From Buxus sempervirens (lineage: Eukaryota > Streptophyta > Magnoliopsida > Buxales > Buxaceae): a stretch of 64,000 nt of DNA. Shown here piece after piece: positions 21,607 to 33,435 of the stretch (position 1 is the first letter of the stretch; each line of letters starts with the position of its first letter). The translations under genes were made by a program, and so were the position numbers. The stretch covers positions 15,098,229 to 15,162,228 of the forward strand of contig OX387188.1 of the NCBI GenBank assembly GCA_947561395.2. The letters are read 5' to 3'. Under the pieces are notes generated by a model. That model worked only from the letters and a program-made list of their open reading frames with translations, searched no databases and was not told the DNA's origin.

Positions 21607-22281
21607 CTAATTATATATGATTTGTTTTCTTTTAAAAAGAAAGAGATTGATTTATCGGTTTAGCCATGTTTTGACAAGAATGATTTTGAAAGAAATATTA
21701 AAATGACATGATTAATATGATGAATTATTTTGGGAAAAGTATTTGTATTAATTTAGAGAAAATTGTAGATTTGACTTATACGGCTTTGTCTTATTGTTTT
21801 AGCGATACTTGTGCTATTGTTTTGCAACTCATAAAAGGTTTGTAAGAACATATATATATATATAAACTATTTTATTTCATGCATGTTGCTACTTGCTGAG
21901 ATTTTATATCTCATTCTTGCTTTTAAATGCTTTGTTTTCAGGTGATCTTGGAGAGGATGCCTTGGGTTAGTTTGATAGTGGGCTTGAAGTGTAGAATATC
22001 CAGAAGACAATAGTAGGATATTGATATAGGTGTTTTTATTTTCCTAAAATAATAAGTAGATGATTTAGTAGAGTATGAGAGTTAGTTAAATTGTAGTTGC
22101 CTTTCATTTGATTAATTGATGTAATAGTAAAATATAGATTCTAATGAATAATTTAAGTTTCCTAGCACTTTGATAACTCTTAAATCTTTTAGTCTTATCT
22201 TTTGAGCTGATTGTGATGTACAAGTTAATGCCTTGATCCAATTCATAAAAAAATGACCCAGATTCGAGGCGTTACACTTAT

Positions 22282-22809
22282 ATTGTATTTTTTGGTCATG
22301 AATTTTTGGTTTAATCATTGTACCTCATGAAAATAGTTTTTAAATTATATGGACTGTTTTATAGCATGCATATTGCTACTTGCTGAGATTTTATATCTCA
22401 CCCTTGTTTTCAATATTTGTTTTCAGATACTCTTGGAGATGATGTGCAAGTTAGGGTAGAAAATACAGAGGTTACAGCAGAGGACCTTGATAAGCACCTT
22501 ATGGATTATTAGTTTTCTTTTATATTTTATTAGGAGAGTTGTTTTGGAGTCGTTTATTTTAGTTAGGGAATGGTTTTAGGGCGATGTCGGTTAGATAGTA
22601 TATCCTTGAGTTTAGATTTCAAGTATTGAGTTAAGAAGTTAATTATGAGAATGATTAGCCCTTTATATTGAATTATTGAAGGAGTTGTTTAAATTCTTGC
22701 ATACTCCGATTTACCTTTATCCTATTATGCTTTTGTTCTTAATTGTTTTATCATCATTCAAGTAATGCTTTGATCCGTTAAAAAAAACTGCCGCATCCGG
22801 GGCATTACA
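22282..22809 (+). mobile_element. Right part of the outermost kind A LTR
   Basis: Continues the LTR seen at 1-697. It contains cttgctgagattttatatct near 22374 and ends ccgcatccggggcattaca at 22809. Homologous blocks precede the ends of the LTRs at 22276 and 27882. The following five bases are ataac; the left duplication lies outside the window. Confidence 0.7.
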
Positions 22810-23901
22810 ATAACAATATTTATGCAATTTTAAACCATGCAAGTGCAATTCACAAGAAGTATTTAATACCAATGATACATCATTGTTTAAAACTTATTTA
22901 CTCATATAATCAATAAAATCCAACTTATGATAATCAAATGCAATTAAATGAGCGACACAATCATCTAATACATTCATATAAAAAGATTCCTTTTTTGGGG
23001 CCAATTTCTCAAAATTATTTTTATGCAATAGCTCATGGTAATGCCAAATTGCCTCTTAGCTATAGCCTTTCTCTTTTGCCTTTATGAAAATACAATAAAT
23101 CATATTTAAATTAATTCGTAAACCAAGAAAAATGATTGTTTTAAACACTTTTCACTAAATTCTGATTTTATATTCAAATTTCAACTAAAACATAATTATT
23201 TATAAGGATATAAACTAATTTGAAATTTTAATTTAAATGTCAATTGAAATTTAATTCGAATTTCACTAAATCTTAATTATTTAAATGATGTACACTAATT
23301 TACAATTAAATCTTTCATTATATACTAAAACTTAAATATTTTATTAAAATATAAACCAATTTCTAATTAATATATGAGTTTATACTAAAAATTAAATGTT
23401 CTAGACTTAAAATTAAATATTTTGCTTTCTTTATTGTCACGTGCTATACATGCATACTTTGTCAAAATTTAGAGCTCAATTCAAAACTCCTATCAACCTG
23501 AAACCAATTCCTATCAAATCTACATATGTTAAACTTAATTTTAAGCTATTAAACTAAAATTTACAGTGATGTTTGCATCGTTTTGCAAACACCCCAAAAA
23601 CATTTAAAACTAACGTTTAAAATAGGGAACGAATTCTCAATCGAAACTCAACATTTAAAGAACAGTTCAAAATCTCAACCCAATCAAATTCAATACATCA
23701 TATCTATATCATTCATAAAATAGCATGTTTGAAAACCAAATTAAATGATAACTTACATTGTTTTGCAAATTCAAGAGCAACTGCTGCAACCCAACAACCA
23801 CTCTAGGTACAAGTCTCACAGCAACCCAACCCAGCTAGACCTCTTTTTCTTAATGCTAGAACTATCATCCAAAAAGGAAGACTTTGATAACCTCTACAGA
23901 C
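22810..23901 (-). other. AT-rich stretch, probably the 3' part of an old minus-strand LTR
   Basis: No gene seen. Read on the minus strand it continues the LTR that begins TGTAACATCCC at 33435. A pyrimidine-rich leader-like segment lies near 23880-23960. The left boundary could not be found. Confidence 0.35.
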
Positions 23902-24339
23902 TAAAAGGAGGAGGAGAAGGAGATTGAAAAAGAGAAGAAGAAGAAGGTTGATAAAGGACCGAGAGAAAACTAAGTCATCTAATTCAATCGACTGAAAACA
24001 AAGAACTAATTCTTTATAAACACAACTTGATTTGGTGCGACACGAGCACACACAACTTATGATACTACCTCCTAAGACCCATGTAAAACCCTGTCCCAGA
24101 TTATACCTTAATTATTAAGCTTAATTATCTAAAGTAAAATTATTAGACTAATTAAGTGCTTGTGTTATGAGGATGGGGTAAATATGGATTATACCTAAAG
24201 AGTTAGGGGAATCGAATTGAAGTTATCAAGGAAAGATTAAGTTAGTTTTATGTCTTAGTTATAATTTGCTAAGGTATCTTTCAATTAGATCTAGTGAATT
24301 GGAAATCAAATTCTGAGAAATTAGAGTTAATTGTACCAC

Positions 24340-25570
24340 AAAGTATCTCCCAAGTATACTTAAAGTACCTTCCAAGTGTATCCAAACCTCCATCCAAGTG
24401 TACCCAAGGTACCTCTCACATGTACCTCGAGTAACTCCCAAGAGTACCTAAAGAACCTCCTACGATTACTGAAGGTACCTCTCAAGGGTACTTAAAGTAT
24501 CTCCTAAGGATACCTAAAGTAACCCCTAAATACTACCGAAGTATACCCAGAGTACACCCAAGTATTATCCAAGGTACCACCCAAATATGCCTAGGGTACA
24601 CCCATGTATTACCCGAAGTACCCCTATGTATTACTCAAAGTATATCCAAGTGTTACCTAAGGTACCACTCAAATACACCTAAAGTACCCCACTGTTTTGC
24701 TTTGCCCAAGGTACCCCATTTGAATACCTAAAGTATCTCCTAATTATCCCTAAGGTACCCTCTTATATTGCCCAAGGTACTCCTTGTATTACCTAAAAGT
24801 ACCCCTTTGTTTTGCCTAACGTACCCTACTTGATTACCAAAGGTACCCCCATTGTATGCCCAAAGTACACCTAACTATTACCCAAGGTACCCCACTGTTT
24901 CACCTAAGGTATCCTACTTTAATTGCCTAAGGTACCTCTGTGTTTATCTAAGGTATCCACTTGTATTTGCCTAAGGTACCTCTGTGTTTACCTAAGGTAT
25001 CCCCTTGTGTTTGCCCAAAGGTACCCCTGTGTTTATCTAAGACATCCTCTTGTGTTTGCCTAAGGCACCTCACTCATATTGGTTAAGGTACCCCACTGTT
25101 TTACCTAGGGTACACCCCCTATATAGCCAAAGTACCCCCTTTGCCTAACTAAAGTGACCCCTATATAAGTAAGGTAACCCCCCATTGTTTTGCCTAAGGT
25201 ATAACCCCTTATATAGCTAAGGTACCCCCTCATATAACTAAGGTACATCCCTTCTATAGTTAATTACCCCCTCAATATAACTGAGGTACACTCCCCTAAA
25301 CTTATCTAAAATTTACCCTTAGAATGACTAAGGTAAATCCCTTGAAACACTAAGGTACCCTCTCAATAACACTAAGGTACCCCCACTTCACACCAGGGTA
25401 TCCCATCTGGTATAACTAAGGTACCCCCAAGCATCCCTAGAGTATGCCTTTGAAATAGCTAAGGAAAACCCCTTAAAACACTTGGGTAACCCTTCAAATA
25501 ACACTAAGGTACCCTCTACTTATCACTAAGGTACACCCATACTTAACACTAAGGTACCCCTAAGGGTTTT
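24340..25570 (+). repeat. Degenerate minisatellite of ctaaggtacccc units
   Basis: Some 50 or more imperfect units built around cctaaggtaccccc, 18-40 bp apart, fill the U3 part of the solo LTR upstream of its TATA box. The GGTACC core is strongly conserved while the spacers vary. Confidence 0.85.
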
Positions 25571-26184
25571 AGTTGAATAAAAGCCTTGTTTAGGGGCAGA
25601 TTTGAAAGACCCAAAACTTGGGCATATAAAAGGATGCCCTAATTCCTAATTAAGTGTTTAAAAACCCATTTCTCTTGTCTTGGACGTATAAAACAAGAGG
25701 GAAAGTGTAGGAGCTTGCTTGAAGGCTTCAAGAGGAAGAAGAAAAAGGAGAGAAGAGCTTGAAGAGAAGTAAGCTTCTCCATTAACAAGTAAGTAACAAA
25801 CCCTTTAAACTAAAATGAATTTATTGGATTTTCGTATCTCTCTCTCCTAGGGTTTTGATAAACTAGAAAATCACTTGTATGTAGGGTTTTGCTCCTAAAA
25901 TTCGTAGGGTTTGGTTTATCTAACTATCTTGTTTAGTTTTCTATCGATTTGCCATGGATTTGCAACCTCTATTGATTATATTTCTGGTTAGGGTTTGAGA
26001 TGGGTATATTGAACGATGTTTTATATGTTGGATTTATTTTCATGAGGATTTGATATGGATTCCTGTGTTGGGAAGGGTTTTTGAGTATGTTGAGATATTT
26101 TAGAATCATCTCATTTGGTATTAGAGAGGTTGGATGTGGTTTGTATAGGTTTGGTGTTGGAAAATAGCCAAAATTTTGTAAGAA

Positions 26185-26460
26185 CCCGAGCCGGCGATTA
26201 ATCCTGAAGGTTGGCGATTAATCCTGAGCCAAGACCCCCAAAAATCAGTTCTGTTAAAGCTAATCGCGAATCAGGATTAATCGCCCAGGGCTAATCGCGA
26301 CCTTAACGCACGAACGCTGAACTTACCGCGCGCGCGTTGGCCTTGATTTACCCTTTAGCGCGCGAACCTTAGCTTCAACGCGTGAACGTCAGCCCCAGTC
26401 TTTGCCCCAACGCCCGAACGTTGCCTTGTCTATGCCTTTAACGCCCAAACGTTGAGCTTA
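26185..26460 (+). repeat. GC-rich inverted/direct motif array in the solo LTR
   Basis: Repeats of ggcgattaatcctgaggtt type, then their inverse ctaatcgcgaatcaggatt, followed by several cgcgaacgttg units. The surrounding sequence is AT-rich. It lies about 560 bp downstream of the TATA box. Counterpart of 3165-3425. Confidence 0.7.
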
Positions 26461-27006
26461 TGTTTTTGAGTTCTTCATCCCTTTCTACCCCAACCCTTTC
26501 CCAAACATGTAAATAAGGTTTTACCCCCATTTGGAACCAATAAAAATACTCCCAAGACCCAATTCCCAACCAATAAAAAGTCAACTTTCCAGTTTGTGCC
26601 TAAATTTCCAGTTTTCCCGATTTTCAAAAAAGGCCACTTTTTGAGTTTGATACCCAAACGAATGATTCAGAAGGCCAAAAAATTCTAGAAGATTTCTTTA
26701 CCCTCCAATAGACCATAACCAGAATTTGAGCCTGAAATTCCTTGTAGATTGGTCTAGAAAAATTATACACCAAAAAGTCAACGTTTTTAACCAAATTTAG
26801 AATATTTTTATGTCCGAAACTTTTTATCTCGGAATCCATTGATTTTTGGCATGGTGTCCTTATTAGGGATCCTAAGACTATCCCACTTCTCAAATACGTA
26901 ATTTGTGGATTTTATGGTGTATATACTCTACTGTGATTTGGTTTTGGATGTGAAGTGCTTATTAGTTATTTCTTACGCATTGTGAATATTATTTGATAAT
27001 TGGTAT

Positions 27007-27095
27007 TCATTCATGGACGAGTAGTCCCACTTAGCATTCATCCATGGACGAGTAGTCCCACTTAGCCTTCATCCGTGGACGAGTAGTCCCACATG
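27007..27095 (+). repeat. Three copies of a 31-bp repeat
   Basis: ggacgagtagtcccac starts at 27015, 27046 and 27077. Confidence 0.9.
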
Positions 27096-28771
27096 ACACT
27101 TGACACTTGACATTGGTTCTAGTAACAGTCCCACTTGACATTAGTCCTAGTAACTGCTGAGAAAGGTTTGCTCTACAGGTTTGGTTTACATTATCAGTCC
27201 TATCAGGTTTGTTAGTTAACTTTTATGTGTTACATTGTTTAGTTGCTTTACTTGAGAATATAAATAGCATGAACTGTATTTATTTATGATGTTATATGAA
27301 TTGCCTAAACTGCTTCTATACATGATGATCCATGAATTGTATCAATTGCTTCCATCCATGCATGTTTGCTGCTTACTGGGACTTTAAGTCTCATGCATTT
27401 TGTTTTACCGGATTTGTTTTCAGATCCGTTTGGTGAGCCACGTACGAGGGCAGCTATTGAGGGTGAGCTTGAGCGCAAGCCCGAGGACTTTTACTATCCA
27501 TAGTAGGGGTTCTCTTTATGTTATTGTATTTAGTTCCTAGAAGCTATCAATGGGAATGTAATTATTCTTTTTGGGATTATTAAACTTGGGAGCTATCTTT
27601 AGATTATCATTTTTGTGTATGAATGCTCATGTGAGAGATAGTGATGGAGAGATTTTAGTTGCCTTTTTGTGTACCTAAATGTTGTATTTTGGAGTTATTA
27701 CACAGATGCCCTTTTATTATATGGAAAATTTTAAATTTCATGCTTCTTTATCTTATGCAATCTGATGATTACATTATAATTGCCCATGTTAATTAGGCTT
27801 ATCAGGTTCTTTTGGGCCCATAAGTAGGTCTCGGGTCCAAGTTGGTGCCGTGATAGGGCAGACCCGGATCTAGGGCGCTACAACCCAATCATAAACAACC
27901 GCCTAAACTAAAAGGGAAACCTACAGTCTGCCTCCTACACACCAGATTATCATCCTCAAGCTTCCCTATCCAATCAAACATAAGATTAATAACTAATTGT
28001 ATATACTCATCGATTTAATTAAATCATGTAAATTCCCAATAAATTACTAGCAAACCATTAAAGTTTATAAGAAATCTCGCACTTAATCCAAAACACTAAT
28101 TTTTAAAAGGAGGAGGAGAAAATTGAAGAAGAGAAGAAGAAGGTTGACGAAGGACCGAGAGAAAACTAAATTAGCTAATTCAATTGACTGAAAACAAAGA
28201 ACTAATTCTTTATAAACCCAGCTTGATTTGGTGTGACACAGGCTCACACAACTTATGATTGTAGACACCCCAAATTGCAACATATAAAACAATGAATGAA
28301 TATATGCTAAAAAGTATTTTTTTCAAGATTGACCGAAATTAAATTTCGGATATTAAATTATCAATTGTAGCCGAAGAAATATTTCGATCACATATTTTTA
28401 TTTTGTAGCCGAAATAGTATTTTAGTTCATGCCTATGAGCTGGCATTTCTAATCTTTTACAGTTATGCCACATCAGCAATTGCACATGGCTATAACTGAA
28501 TTTGATCCGAGATAATATTTTGGATATACATATATTCTTTGTGGTCAAAATTATTTTTCGGCTATGAAGAATAGTTGTGTAGTAGACCTGAGTTTTCGGA
28601 TACAAGTGATTTGATTCAAATTGAAAAACCCCGCAAGCTTTCACTTATTTACATCCATACGTCTCTCTGGGAAACCTAAATTCCCCAAATTGGCCTCCGA
28701 AATTGGCCAAATTCCCCCAATTCATGCCTTAGACTTAAATTTGAAGGATCTAGACACACTTTTGTGTCTAC

Positions 28772-31124
28772 TGTAATGCCCCGAACCCGGGTCAGTGCAA
28801 ACCGGCACCCAACCCGAACCCGGTTCGTTACTGTAACAAACCGAATTTAGTTCAACAACCAAATCCGAGGTGTTACTGGCCCATATCAAATACAACATCA
28901 ATAACATACCAGACCAAAGAATTAAAATCCATTCTCTTTATTATACTATCAGAGTTGCGGAAACAAGTATGTGCGGAAGTATAGTTCAAATCCTCAACTA
29001 AACATAAAGCTTGACCATCAGTCAGTAATATCAAAGTCTGGTAAAATAAACTGGGTACTATCTCTCTCATCTCTCAATACATCAACCCAATGAATAACAT
29101 TAGTCCAAATCAAAGTACTAGGTCTATAGCATTAATCCACCTCAGACAAGATCTGGATAATAGTAATCCTCCGGTGAATACTCAGCTATCTCTCCCTGGA
29201 AGTCTAAGAGATCCCCCTCTCGTGTATCAGCTGAAAAAATGGAATAAAAGTAGGGTGAGATACGAATATCCCAGTACGTAACACATGCATGATTAAACAG
29301 TTAATATAAGTAAAGTAACAGTCATGCACGATTAAGCAACATCGACTAATCAGGCTCGCATAATCATTGATATCTTTCGTGTGAACACAAAACAGTTTGA
29401 TAAACAGTTCTAGAATGAATTTCAGCAATTTTTAATATAAGAATCCAATGGTCAAATCAGTAACATAATTCACACATTGCCAGGATGTACTAAACAGTCA
29501 CATCCGATCAATATCTCAATCACATGCCTCCCGCATGTATACAATAATAATACCAAGTGTTATGATTTCAGTGTCATTTTAGGACTCACAAAGATAGATA
29601 AACCTTTTGAGATGATTCTCAACCAATTGCTATACCACCGTGCGACTTAGGAGCAATGCTACTAATGATACTCAAGTCTCATGCAACGCAGCTTAGACAA
29701 GAGCCGTAGTCACTGACTTATTGCACACGTACCCATCAGGGTTGGCATGTACCACTAGCATGCAGCACCAGAATCAATACATGGAGATGGTCGCTTATCC
29801 ACATGTACAGGGAATCACCAGCGGCTCACCGGGGTGTCCCTCCAAACATAGGACCTTCCCAGACAAACTAACTTGCAAAGGAAGCGCGTCGCATAAAGGA
29901 GTAACTCAACCCAAATGACATATCCCTCAGCTATCTAGCCACGACTATGGATCCATAACCAGCTATGCCCACTAGACTCCAAAATTCCCTAAAGTATCAT
30001 ATTTCTATAAGGTTTTTTTGCCTAGCGGCATATAATGGTTATATCTGTACATTTACTTCATTATTCGTTCATCTGAATTCTGAATTCTCTTTATAATGTA
30101 TTCTGATTTGTAATGCCATTTAGAGGTGTTTTGATAATCAAAGTGTAGTTAGGCTTTTCCAAAATCACATTTCTCAATTACCTTTGAAACTTGGCAACTA
30201 ATGTCCTAAATATCTCCCTAATTTATTTTTCTGTATAACAGGGATTTAAATAGTTTATTTTGGTCTTAAAATACCTTAATTAATCATTAAAATTGTCTAA
30301 AAATAGTTTAGAGTTGAATTAGGTTCGAAATTATGAAAATCTGGAATTTCTGCTTAGAGCGCCTAGGATCGCTCAGGATCGCCCTGGCGGTCCCTAGTCA
30401 GCGGTAGTTCAATTTCGAGCGCCTACGGTCCGTCGTCTCGCGGTCTCCAGCGTCCTAAATTTTTATAACTAGCGCCGAGGAGCGGCGATGATCGCCGAGT
30501 ACAGTCGAGGTCGGCGGTCATACAAAATCGAGCAGAAACAGTTCTAAATCATGATTTTTAAACTCATTCTAATGTATTTATAACATGCTTATCTAACTAA
30601 ATACACCATTACATATACTAGAAACATGCGTTTGCGATTAAACAAAAGAAAATCCAATTTCTGAAAACAAAACGATGTCACCTACCTCTTATACGTGCGT
30701 TCCTCTTCTTCTCTTCTGAACAGCAACCCTCCAATCTCTCTACAGTTGCAAAGCAACACTCAGAGCAAGGTAAATCCTGGTCTTCCTCCTTTCTTCTTCT
30801 TCTTCTTTTCTCGGTCGCTCAAAGGTTCGTCGCTTGCGGCTGAAGCATACGAACGACAATACAAGGTATATAGTTTAAGTTATTTTATACCTATATATAC
30901 TTCCTGATCCCATGTATCTCCCATGCAAACTCTCCTATACACTCTACCCAATTAGAATGCATACCTCAATATCTCATGATCGGACGGTCAGATCTGCGTC
31001 TAATTCTGGATCTCCGCTAAATTGATCACCCCCTACAATAATAAAATATTTCCATCAATCCTAACTCTCAATAATATTATTTACTAATTTAATTTATTAT
31101 TTAAGGAAAATTCGGGGTTTTACA
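28772..31124 (-). mobile_element. Solo LTR (kind A), minus strand, nested
   Basis: Plus-strand ends are TGTAATGCCCCGAACCC and TTCGGGGTTTTACA, flanked by tctac at 28767-28771 and 31125-31129. On the minus strand it starts TGTAAAACCCCGAATTTT like the other kind A LTRs. It has a GC-rich motif array at 30355-30530 and TATA-like sequence near 30890. It is 2353 bp with no coding domain and is the youngest layer of this nest. Confidence 0.88.
30355..30530 (-). repeat. GC-rich motif array of the nested solo LTR
   Basis: Built of gagcgcctaggatcgctc, gccctggcggtccctag and gccgaggagcggcgatgatc type units. Position relative to the TATA-like box matches 3165-3425 and 26185-26460. Confidence 0.65.
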
Positions 31125-33435
31125 TCTACCCTTGGGACACCTTTGCCCTTGATCTTGCCTATAAATAAAGGGCCTCTCCTCTAGCAAAAGGCTGGAATTT
31201 TGAAAATTGAGAGCTCTTGAAAAAGAAGGGAACCTCTGCCCAATTCTCTACTCAAGCCTCTCAAGCAACCAAGGTGAGCTCCTAGCCCTTTATCAATCAT
31301 TTCTATTTTAATTCAAGCACTCTCTCACCTTCTACCTTTCTGTAGATAAGGCCTTGTGTGTGTTTGAAACTCCAAACCATTTTTAAAGTACCTTAAGCAT
31401 CCTCTCTAGCCGTAAAACATGAAGAGAGATCTAGGGGAAACAAGTGTTGGAATGGATCCTATAGGCTTAAAACCATTTTCATGAAATACTTGCATAATTA
31501 ATATTTATTTGTGTGTGGTTGCTGTTTGTGCTTGTTTTGTTTTTGATTCTGGAGGAATTACATAGATCTAAGCTCTCTATAGCATTAGATCTCAATTCTC
31601 TCTTTAAATTGAGTTTTCTACACACTTTAATGCACACATCTACTTGATTTTGTTAAAATAGGCATGGATCTTAGATCTACTATGCTCAATATAGTATATC
31701 TGAAATCAGAAGCCTTAGAGCAACTTCTCAGGACTTTTTGAGTGGATTTTAATTGGTTTTAATCTTTTGGAAAAGACCTTATGGTCTAACCTCTCTTCAT
31801 TTGATCAAATCTCAATCAATTTGGGTAGATTTAGCTCTACCTCTCCAAATAATGAGAGATCTGGGCCAAATCCATACCCTAGAGGTTTCTGGTTGTTTTC
31901 AAGTCATTTTAAGTCTTTTCAAATCAGATCTAATGGATCAAACACACACACTTGGTTTTGTCTTGATTTTCACTAAATTTTATAGATCTGGACAAAACCT
32001 GTACCATGTCTTGAATCATTCATAACTTCACCATATGGATGAATTTTTGAATGATTCCAGAGACATGTGAAAGGTGAAGAAGTTTAGTTTATTCCTGTAA
32101 AATTTCAGCAATTTATATGAAACTGATTTTTCAAACCATTTGATTGATGTTAATGGGTAAAATTAGAACAGATTGCCAAACTTGTCACTTTGATTGAGCA
32201 CCAAAGGCTCATTTTAACTCCGATTTGAATGATTTTAATTTCTAAGTCTTCCTTTATGAGTCTAGTTTCAAATCCAATTAGTTTCATAACTTTTCATTTT
32301 GATTTGAGCTCTGTGTGCTTGATTGACTCTGTGCTGCTCAGTATCAGGTTATAGAGTTAATTTGTGATCTTTTAAGTATGTTTGAGAGGGCATACAAGCT
32401 CCAAATTGATGAATTTTTTAATGAGGCCTATTCCATTAAAAATATGGCACCTCATACTTCATTCACACTAATTTTTAAGGATTTATATGGAGTCAATCTC
32501 CACGAATAGGCTTTCAAGGTTGATTACTCATTGCTTTTACTGTTTTACAACAGCAACTTTGAACAAGTATATCTTCTTTGATTTTAATTGGATTTGATCC
32601 AAATTTTTACTGAATCTTCCACTTCATATAAGCTTTCAAATGGCTTTGGTTTCACTCAATTTGAGTTTGAATTGAATGACTTATGATTGATTGAGTTTTC
32701 CAAGTTCAAATGACTTAACATTGTGTTGATCTTTCCAGATTTGCTTTAATTTGCTCTTCTTCAAGTTTCACCTTGATTTTTACTTGAATCATGAAGTTCT
32801 AGAGGTGATATCTCCATCGAGAGAGTCCAGAATCTATTGGACTACTCATATGGAGGAATCATATATGTATTTTTTTTTTACTTCTACTTGTTTTTGAGTG
32901 ATTTTTATATGCAAGCACATATGTAGTATGAATAAGCATATGGTAACCACTTTGTGTGGATGAGTAGGGGTGCCTAACACCTTCCCTTACTCATAACCTA
33001 ACCCCCTTTATCTAATTTCTGGACTATACCATAAATTAGAGCTACATAAACTCTATTTTGTTCTTTTATGCTCACTTTGGTGTCCATTCACACCTTAAAT
33101 CTAAATGGTGGCGACTCTTGTTTTGTATGAATTCCATGTGATGATTATGAAGTCACATTAGGTGATTTTCCATGGTCTCACAATGATACTACCTCCTAAT
33201 ACCCAATCATAAACAACCACCTAAACTAAAAGGGAAATCTACAGTCCGACTCCTACACACCACATTATCATCCTCAAGTTTCTCTATCCAATAAAAAAAA
33301 GATTAATAAATAAATGTAATACTCATCAAATTAAATCATGTAAATTCCTAATAAATTACTAGCAAGTCATCAAAGTTTATAAGAAATCTCACACTTGATC
33401 CAAAACACTAATTTTGAAAATTTTGGGATGTTACA

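Larger units (their letters stand above)
698..22276 (+). mobile_element. Solo LTR (kind A, possibly Tekay/Del-like), split by two Tat insertions
   Basis: Starts TGTAAAACTCCGAAT at 698 and ends GAGGCGTTACA at 22276, flanked by the perfect duplication cttat at 693-697 and 22277-22281. Its own sequence is 698-819, 1741-4437 and 21612-22276, about 3.5 kb once the two nested insertions and their duplications are removed. The start matches the reverse complement of the end of the 28772-31124 LTR and resembles the start of the 24082-27882 LTR. It has a TATA box at 2438, a GC-rich tract at 3165-3425, a minisatellite at 3878-4425, and near its end a conserved block with cttgctgagattttatatct that recurs at 22374 and, diverged, near 27370. 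No pol is present, so this is a solo LTR left by recombination. The lineage name is inference from the termini. Confidence 0.75.
24082..27882 (+). mobile_element. Solo LTR (kind A), 3.8 kb
   Basis: Begins TGTAAAACCCTGTCCCAGA, ends GGATCTAGGGCGCTACA, flanked by accca at 24077-24081 and 27883-27887. It contains a 1.2-kb tandem array (24340-25570), a TATA box at 25625, a GC-rich motif array (26185-26460), a 31-bp repeat (27007-27095) and near its end the ttgctgcttactgggacttt block related to the cttgctgag block of the other copies. There is no pol. Confidence 0.85.
23902..28097 (-). repeat. First copy of a 395-bp tandem duplication in an old LTR, split by a solo LTR
   Basis: Own sequence is 23902-24081 plus 27888-28097. 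It shares with the second copy the blocks aaaaggaggaggaga, ggaccgagagaaaactaa, aactaattctttataaa and, to the right, cataaacaacc and ctaaaagggaaa. On the minus strand it looks like an LTR start with a TATA-like box (tttataaa) and a pyrimidine-rich leader. Confidence 0.7.
28260..33182 (+). mobile_element. Tat-clade solo LTR interrupted by a kind A solo LTR
   Basis: Begins TGTAGACACCCCAAATTGCA and ends CCATGGTCTCACA, flanked by atgat at 28255-28259 and 33183-33187. Without the nested 2353-bp LTR it is about 2.57 kb. It is clearly related to the LTRs at 4438 and 820 but diverged. It keeps an inverted-repeat array near the 5' end (about 28330-28575, arms such as ccgaaatta/ttaaatttcgg), TATA at 31160, donor AAG|GTGAGC at 31273, the stem-loop at 32960-32994 and ggtggcgactc near 33106. 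It has no interior coding sequence. Confidence 0.85.
28098..33420 (-). repeat. Second copy of the 395-bp tandem duplication, split by a Tat solo LTR
   Basis: Own sequence is 28098-28259 plus 33188-33420. The right part (caatcataaacaaccacc and onward) repeats 27886-28090 with few changes. The old LTR to which both copies belong ends gggatgttaca at 33435, that is, it starts TGTAACATCCC on the minus strand. Confidence 0.7.

Noticed and set aside
22810..23900. Possible host gene between LTRs
   Set aside because: No ORF above background and no splice-consistent conserved protein; AT-rich LTR-like sequence.
24340..25570. Repeat array as CRISPR
   Set aside because: Unit length and spacing vary and repeats are degenerate; it is an LTR minisatellite.
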